DNA of 64,000 nt. Origin: Cocos nucifera. Lineage: Eukaryota; Streptophyta; Magnoliopsida; Arecales; Arecaceae. The stretch is from NCBI GenBank assembly GCA_006176705.1, contig QRFJ01000058.1, positions 1,422,676 through 1,486,675 of the forward strand, in the 5' to 3' direction. Each line of letters opens with the position of its first letter. Position 1 is the first letter of the stretch. Both the position numbers and the translations under genes were made by a program. The notes below the pieces were generated by a model, which was not told where the DNA came from, searched no databases, and saw only the letters and a program-made list of their open reading frames with translations. Positions 58,005 to 64,000 of the stretch are shown piece by piece.

Positions 58005-60265
58005 TGTTAGATATATGTGCCCTAGAAGCCAGAATTGGCTGACACTTGTAATACACTTCTAGGGGCAAAATTATAATTTTGACTAATATCAATAAATAGG
58101 TTATTTTCTATCACATATGTGTATTTAGTGTCTGTGATACATCCTTTGAGTTAATGGCAATGATAATTCATATTTTCAAGAGTTGAAAATTTAAGACATG
58201 AATAATCATTATTAACTCATAAATTGCTTCTGACCATAGGATCATCACGAGGATGGTGATTGATCCGGAAGGTTGGTGTACAATCGCTTCTCTTTAGTAG
58301 ATGAGTCTTGAGTCTACGGTGTGAGACACCGAAGAGAGTATAGATACTCGTTAGAGAACGAGGGCACTGAGCGTGACCACCTCGAGTAGTCATTAGGAGT
58401 CTACCTTTCTTTCAATGACTGACTCGATGCTGCAGTAGTGTGTCTGTTCTTTGACCTAGGTGCATCGTAAGTTCACCTTGAGGTGTTATATTTGACTACA
58501 CCATTACTCGGTCTCTAGCCATATGGAACCTTGAGGTGTATGTTGGCTATAGCATGTTCATTGTAGGAACTGGATGGCATCAAGATGGAATCTATCTACC
58601 TCGGTGGTAGAGGAGCAGCCCTATGATAATCATGAGAATCAAGTCCAGAAATCCATGGCCATGGTAGAGTGAAATAATAGAAAAGTTTCTATTTAGATTT
58701 TTCACATTGACTCGAATGAATGATTACATCATATGATAGAGACTAGGGTTTGAGAGTTTACCTTAACCCTAATCTGATCGGAGCTTAAGATAGAAGAACT
58801 TAATCACACAGGTAGCTACACCAAGAGGTTCGTATTGAGCTCTGATGGGTTGCCACCATATACTGCTAGGTGTCACTGGTGGATTTTGGGAGCAATTAGA
58901 ATGATTTAGATGATCGATCATTTTTAACTGTTCGAATCAAAGAGTTCTGATCCATCAAAGGAGTTTCGATGATTTGATGATAGAGATCATGACATATCCC
59001 ATTACCATATAGAACTAAACCTAACTGGGTCATATAAACAAGGGTTTGAATCTGGTGATCATCAATTGAACTGATCTAGTTCAATTGATCTGAATGAGAT
59101 TCAATTAGGTTCAAGGAAATCGTGCTAGCACTCGATTGAACCTAACGTTCTTCTTTTACTATCACAAATAAGTTGTCCTTTGAGCCAAAGGATTTTGCTC
59201 AATCAGAGGCCTTCATATGGTTGACTGGAGGTTGTCCAAGTTAGAGAAGGTTGTCTTATTTTGTAAGACATTACCTCCATTTTTGGTCACCTGCCATTTC
59301 TTATTCTTTGACTTTGGTCAAAAGTCTACCTTTGACTGGTCAAACATTGACCATTGATACTTTGACTTTTGACCACATGTCATGCACCTATTGGAGAGCT
59401 GGTGGGGGCTTGTCCCCCTGTCAGAACCTGGCAAGGAAGAGTGCGCATGCCACCCTTGGCGTGTGCCCAAGTTGGAGGCGCCTAGGAGTCCTTGTTGGAC
59501 AAGGACTCCATCTCCTTTTTAGATTCCAATTAGAGTTCTTCTAAGAACCAACTTTGACTGGTCTTAGGCACCCTCTAAGGAGGAATCCAGGGGACTCTAT
59601 TCCCATCAATCAGATTTAGATCTGATTTCATAAAGGATTGTGATTGGTTGGGAAGAAGAGAAGTTGGATCACAGTCAGTCTATAAATAAGACCCTGTGCC
59701 CAACTCAAATCACATGAGATGATTGAATGACAATTTCCCATGCCCTAAGGCTGCCTCTCCCCTCCTTCTCCATGCCAAACCACCTTCTCCCCTTGCTCTC
59801 TACGTCCAAAATGAGTTTTGAATTTTTGTTGGTGTGATTCAGGCAAGAGAAAGGTGATCAAAAGCTAGAAGGCTACACTGCTGCAAAGGACAACTGCTGA
59901 TCTTCAAATTGAGTTTTGAAGATCCTCTAGATCAGATCCAGATCTAATTTTTGAGGCATGATAGAGAAGAAGAGGATCTCCAGATCCAACTTGAGTGGAT
60001 ACCGGTAGAGGCCAGGCACTTGCGTGGCTAGATCCAGAACCTTCCGCTGCAAACAGGATCATCAACAGATAATAGGATTACCCATATCAGATAAATTAAA
60101 TTTGATTTAATTTATTTTTATTTTATTTTATTTATTAAAATAATAAGAATCAAATCTAAAATATCTCAGATCTGATATAGATCAAAGAAAAATTTTTTTG
60201 AAATATATCTCTTGATCTGATCAGATCTGAACAAACCTAGACCAAAAAATCAGGATTTTCCTTCA
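58005..60265 (+). repeat. 5' LTR of copia A3 (2261 bp)
   Basis: TGTTAGATATATG to CCTTCA. Slightly shorter than the other A LTRs because of scattered 1-base gaps. The antisense frames of 88 and 84 codons are broken here. Confidence 0.9.
59306..59688 (+). promoter_or_regulatory. A3 5' LTR promoter: W-box cluster plus TATA box
   Basis: TTGAC/GTCAA cluster at 59306-59374 and TATAAATA at 59681-59688. Confidence 0.66.
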
Positions 60266-60267
60266 AC

Positions 60268-60279
60268 TGGTATCAGAGC
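60268..60279 (+). other. Primer binding site of A3 (initiator-Met tRNA)
   Basis: TGGTATCAGAGC two bases after the LTR end. Confidence 0.92.
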
Positions 60280-62118
60280 CAAGGTTCTAAAAGTGTTAAG
60301 ATCTAATTTTAAATTTATTTTAATTAAAAAATAAAAGATTTCAGATGTCACATGAGATGTGATCAGATCTAAAATAAAAAAAAATTAAAATTAAATGATT
60401 TGGATCTAAGATTAGAAGATATGCATGACTAGTTCTAGAAATAGAATAGTTCTATAGAATAAGTCTTGCATATTTTTGATTTAATCTAATTTAAATCTAT
60501 TTTAGATCCTTTTATTTACTATTTTTTGATATTATAAGTATTATAATAACATCTAAAAAATAGTAAATAAAAATTATTTAATTTAAACATCATATGAGAT
60601 ATGATTGATGCATGTCTAGACTAGTTGTAGAATAGTTCTACATAATTGTCTAGATTAGAATTTATTTTGATTAGATCAATTTAAATCTAATTTTTTAGAT
60701 TATTATGAGATAATTTAGATTTGAAAACATGCATGATTCGATACATGAGATGTATGCAAAATATGCCATAATTAGATCTGATTTATATATGAGATATATG
60801 ATATAGATCTAAAACTATTTTGTAGTATTGTATGTTCCTAATTAAGGCGTTCCTCTTGGCCGTCCAGTCATAAGAATGAAGAAGAGTTTAAAGGCCCTCT
60901 CTTTGTATTCGATGGGGTGTTCTTATGATGTGTAGGGGTGCTGCGTGTTCGTCCTTAATCAGAAACCCAAAACTTACTTTCTGCAAGACCCTAGATCCTG
61001 AAACCCTAGGATTTATTGTGCATATTTTGTTTATGAACCCTACTTAATTAAAAATTAAGATTATAGAATATCAATTAGGTCTAAAATTGAGAATTTTAGA
61101 TCTAAGACATTTTCATAATATTGGGTTCGGGCTTGGGTAGCTCAATTAGGTCTAAGTGGTTGATCAAACCGAATCAAGAGTTGGTTAGAGGGATCAACAA
61201 TGCTTAAATTGACCAGCCTAATAGGATTAAGTCTGGTCAAATCGAGTCACGATCAAGCAAAGACCTAAAGGCTATAGAGGTTAGAGTCTGGATTGTAGGC
61301 TAACCCAATTTGGTTCTTAGCTCAACAATTTGGTGGTCTAAGGTAAGTTTGGCACATACAACCGACTAGCTTTTAATTAGAAGCTACTCGACCTGAATGC
61401 GTCTGTACGAGTTAATGGCATATTCCTCCACCGGTCTCACTACCTGCCATATCTGTTTACACAATTCTGATCTGAGTGGTCAATAATTCGAGCTAACCCA
61501 TGCCACTAGGTTATCATAATTGTTATGACTATGACAAGTCTAGTTTAATGAGACCTAATCAATTCTCCCTAAGAAAAGATTAAGTCTGAGGTTCTTCCAC
61601 CATTGTAGATGTGCGGACCCTTCCAGGGTTGATTGTTCTCGGCTGGATACAGTGGCTCAGTGCACGAGAAGATGCAACCATGTCTATTAGGCATTGGATG
61701 CTATGGGCGGAGGATGAGTTGGGCCAATATTTCGGATATGGTGAGAGACTCAATTTTGAATTCAGTCTATGCAAATGGTGGGTCTGACTTAACTAAGAGT
61801 GGATCAATATTCCAGATATGGTGAATTCATGGAATTAGAGAACCAAGTTTGGGTGCACCATGATTAGAGAATCATGAACAAGAGTTGTTCACTCATTGGC
61901 TAATCCATCATTCAATAACGTTAGGTGAGGTGATGAGTCAGTTGGTGAGACCGCACCATCCAACTAGAATCATTAATCATGGAGATTTTCGCATCTCTAC
62001 AGAGGGAGTGTAGGGATCCAAGAAATAGTGGAAGCTATTTGTTTAAAATAAAATCCCTAAATAAATGGTCAAGTCAAAAATTACAGTATTCTAACCAGAA
62101 TCTTTGACTCTCTATAAG
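60280..62118 (+). other. A3 untranslated leader
   Basis: Collinear with the A1 and A2 leaders. The donor AAG/GTAAGT is kept at 61343-61348 and a CTAAC branch-like motif near 62091. The acceptor region reads TCTATAAG and the gag ATG has become ATAT, so this copy could not use the proposed splice-and-start arrangement. An open frame at 61633-61824 is not shared with A1 and A2. Confidence 0.6.
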
Positions 62119-62832
62119 AAAATATCTTGCCTCCAACCCATTGGCACGTATCCTAGGAACACATTAGACTGACGGGACCCATTATATAGTTAGCTCAGAG
62201 AAACTACAAAATAGTTTTGAGTTCCGAGAAGTTAATCCATGTTTTGGACCAGGACCCTCCCACCTTACCAGCCCATCCATCTGTTGAACAGAGAGCATCT
62301 CTGGAGAAATGGATAGATGAAGATAATAAGGCCAGATATTATATGTTGAGCTCGATGTCTGATGAGCTCTCGCGCCAACATGAGGATATCAGGACTGCTC
62401 ACCAAATGTTGGCTCACCTACAGGAGATGTTTGGTGAACAGAGTCGCGCAACCAAATATCAAGTCACGAAACGACTATTTAAGGCTAAGATGCATGATGG
62501 GTAGTCAGTCCAAGATCACTGTCTGACAATGATCAAGGACATGGAGGAGCTTAAGAAGCTTGGTGTGAAGTTAGACTTGGACCTGCAGAATAATATTATT
62601 CTGCAATCCTTGACTGATGCATATGGACAATTCATCATGAATTACCACATGCATAAACTTCAAAATTCCTTGGCCGAATTAATGAATATGCTGGTTACCG
62701 CTGAGCTTTCTATAAAAGGTTCTAAAGGCTCAGTTCTTGCTATGGAATGGACTTCTTCCAAAAGAAAGTCTTATGAAAAGAAAAAGAAGTCTGCGAAAAA
62801 GCAGAAGAGGAAGGAACAAGAAGAAGAAGGCA
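62119..62832 (+). pseudogene. Copia A3 gag, truncated
   Basis: The start codon is lost (ATATCTTGCC where A1 has ATGTCTGCG). Gag text is then broken until 62217: VLDQDPPTLPAHPSVEQRAS, KWIDEDNKARYYMLSSMSDE, AHLQEMFGEQSRATKYQVTK. At the position of the TGA shared by A1 and A2 this copy has CGA (Arg, near 62470). A TAG at 62502-62504 replaces the Gln of DGQSV. 62529-62832 continues with MIKDMEELKKLGVKLDLDLQ, AELMNMLVTAELSIKGSKGS and a Lys-rich tail before truncation. Confidence 0.83.
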
Positions 62833-62964
62833 ACAACAATAAATTCATTAGAAGATATAGACTTTGTGATGAAAATGCCAAAATATTTATTTTATTTATT
62901 AATAAATTAATTATAATTATAAGGTAATACAATCATTAATAGGTTGACGATTGGCTTTGGAACA
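62833..62964. repeat. Duplicate D2, second copy
   Basis: Same 132 bases as 55625-55756. Here joined on the left to A3 gag and on the right to the B4 LTR terminus and polypurine tract (62965-62989). Confidence 0.9.
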
Positions 62965-62989
62965 TATTTTTCAACTACTCCCACTTGTC

Positions 62990-64000
62990 CTAAAGCCACT
63001 CGACACAGTATCTAATATCCATCATCAACTTATGGTGGTCGAACTCCTTTATTGCCAGGGCTTTAGTGAAGCGATTGGTCAGATTCTCCTTTCCATCGAT
63101 CTTCTGAAGGTCAATGTCATCTCGATCCATGATCTCTTGGATCAGATGGTAGCGGCATAGTGTGTGCTTCATTCGTTAGTGTGCTTTTGATTCTTTCGCC
63201 TGAGCAATGGCACCAGTGCTGTCACAGTGGAGCAGGACCGATCCATTAAGGGAGGGTGCTACTCTGAGCTTTATGATGAATTTACTTAGCCACACAGCTT
63301 TCTTCATAGCATCTGATGTTGCGATGTACTCTGCTTCACAAATAAAGTCTACCACAGTATACTGCTTAGAACTCTTTCAGTAGATGGCTCCACCATTTAG
63401 GATAAAGACATAACCTAATACGCTTCTCCTGTCATCATGGTCAGATTGAAAGTTGGAGTCTATAAACCCCCCATATTTCAGATCTGACTCGCCACAAACC
63501 AACCATTGATCTTTAGTATTTTTCAAATACTTGAGGATAATTTTTACTACTTTTCAGTAGTTCTCTCCTGAATTAGATGGGTATCTACTCACTACTCCTA
63601 GTGAGTATGCCACATCTGATCTCGTACATGTCATGGCGTACATGATAGATCTCACAGCCGAAGCATATGGAACTCTAGTCATATGCTCTCTTTATTCAGG
63701 AGTTGTCGAACAATCCTTCTTAAAGAGAAAAATTTCATGGCCTATCGGAAGATAGTCCTTCTTAGAATTCTACATGTTGAACCTCTTCATTACAGTTTCT
63801 ATGTACATGGACTAAGATAACCCAAGCATCATCTTAGATCTATCCCTATAGATCTTCATTCCTAGATTGTAGGATGCTTCACCCAAGTTCTTTATGGAGA
63901 ATTGAGATGATAACCAAACTTTTATTCCTTACAGTGCAGGGATGTCATTCTCAATTAAGAGAATGTCATCTACATACAAGACAAGGAATACCATTGCCGA
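62990..64000 (-). pseudogene. Copia B4 RT (C-terminal part) and RNase H
   Basis: Read on the minus strand from 64000: LYVDDILL with YVDD at 63976-63965, SIKNLGEASYNLGMKIYRDR, YASAVRSIMYAMTCTRSD, QWLVCGESDLKYGGF, FICEAEYIATSDAMKKAVWL, SVLLHCDSTGAIAQAKESKA, and the C-terminal CVEWL-stop at 62990. Stops replace Trp or Gln codons at several places (for example near 63378, 63556 and 63771). Same family as B1 and B2, with better-kept catalytic residues than B2. Confidence 0.85.

Larger units (their letters stand above)
58005..62832 (+). mobile_element. Copia A3, 5' half (arm B): 5' LTR, leader and gag start
   Basis: + strand family A element from LTR through primer site and leader into gag. It stops inside the Lys-rich tract after the gag domain (AAGAAGAAGGC), where B4 LTR text (ACAACAATAAATTC) follows. 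The region has many single-base losses relative to A1 and A2, especially 58320-59010. Confidence 0.84.
62833..64000 (-). mobile_element. Copia B4, LTR start and 3' part of pol (runs off window)
   Basis: Minus-strand B-family element. On the minus strand: RT-RNase H, purine tract GGACAAGTGGGAGTAG, then the LTR whose remaining parts are at 55242-55756 and 56033-58004. The other LTR, gag and integrase lie right of the window. Confidence 0.85.

Noticed and set aside
1..64000. Host genes, rRNA, miRNA or other cellular loci
   Set aside because: Every stretch over 300 bases could be assigned to an LTR, leader, pol remnant or element spacer; I saw no exon-like coding text outside the elements.

Overview
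This window is a plant nuclear repeat block. I find no host protein gene, rRNA or tRNA in it. Almost every base belongs to long-terminal-repeat (LTR) retrotransposons: three Ty1/copia families (here A, B and C) and two Ty3/gypsy families (Tat-like and Athila-like), most of them nested in one another. A and B are Tork/Angela-like copia families with LTRs of about 2.3 kb and 2.5-2.7 kb. C is a Sirevirus-like copia element with an extra ORF after pol. The families, the initiator-Met and Asp tRNA primer sites and the nesting indicate an angiosperm; a monocot, perhaps a palm, is a weak guess from general feel only.

Layout. 1-4763: 3' part of copia B1 (+) with its LTR. 4764-5331: fragment of the left LTR of copia B2 (+), whose pol and right LTR follow at 29387-34810. 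Between them is a nest, outermost first: a rearranged Tat-like gypsy element (5332-29386) whose right LTR is inverted; in its left LTR an Athila-like element with gag and protease but no reverse transcriptase (5408-22690, minus); in the LTR of that one, copia A1 (6416-16836, minus), the youngest layer. 34811-51721: Sirevirus-like element C (+), whose env-position ORF is split by copia A2 (39972-50176, minus). 51456 to 64000: copia B4 (minus) inserted in the LTR of C, and copia A3 (+) inserted in the LTR of B4, shown as two arms either side of a 10-N gap at 55757-55766.

The arms 51456-55756 and 55767-62964 begin with the same 272 bases and end with the same 132 bases. They look like two alternative (perhaps allelic) versions of one locus placed in tandem by scaffolding. 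Each holds a different half of the same A3 insertion, and the half-sites of its target duplication match in 4 of 5 bases.

How the parts work: each autonomous element has promoter and poly(A) signals in its LTRs, a primer site after the 5' LTR, gag (capsid), protease, integrase and reverse transcriptase/RNase H (order as in copia), a polypurine tract and the 3' LTR. No copy has a fully open gag-pol. A1 is closest: it has nearly identical LTRs and one 395-codon open RT-RNase H segment. Points of interest are a W-box cluster upstream of the TATA box in every A LTR, a candidate 792-nt leader intron ending 4 nt before the gag ATG, a gag TGA shared by A1 and A2, an RNase H deletion shared by A2 and A3, and the inverted LTR of the Tat-like element. 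All comparisons were made by eye.
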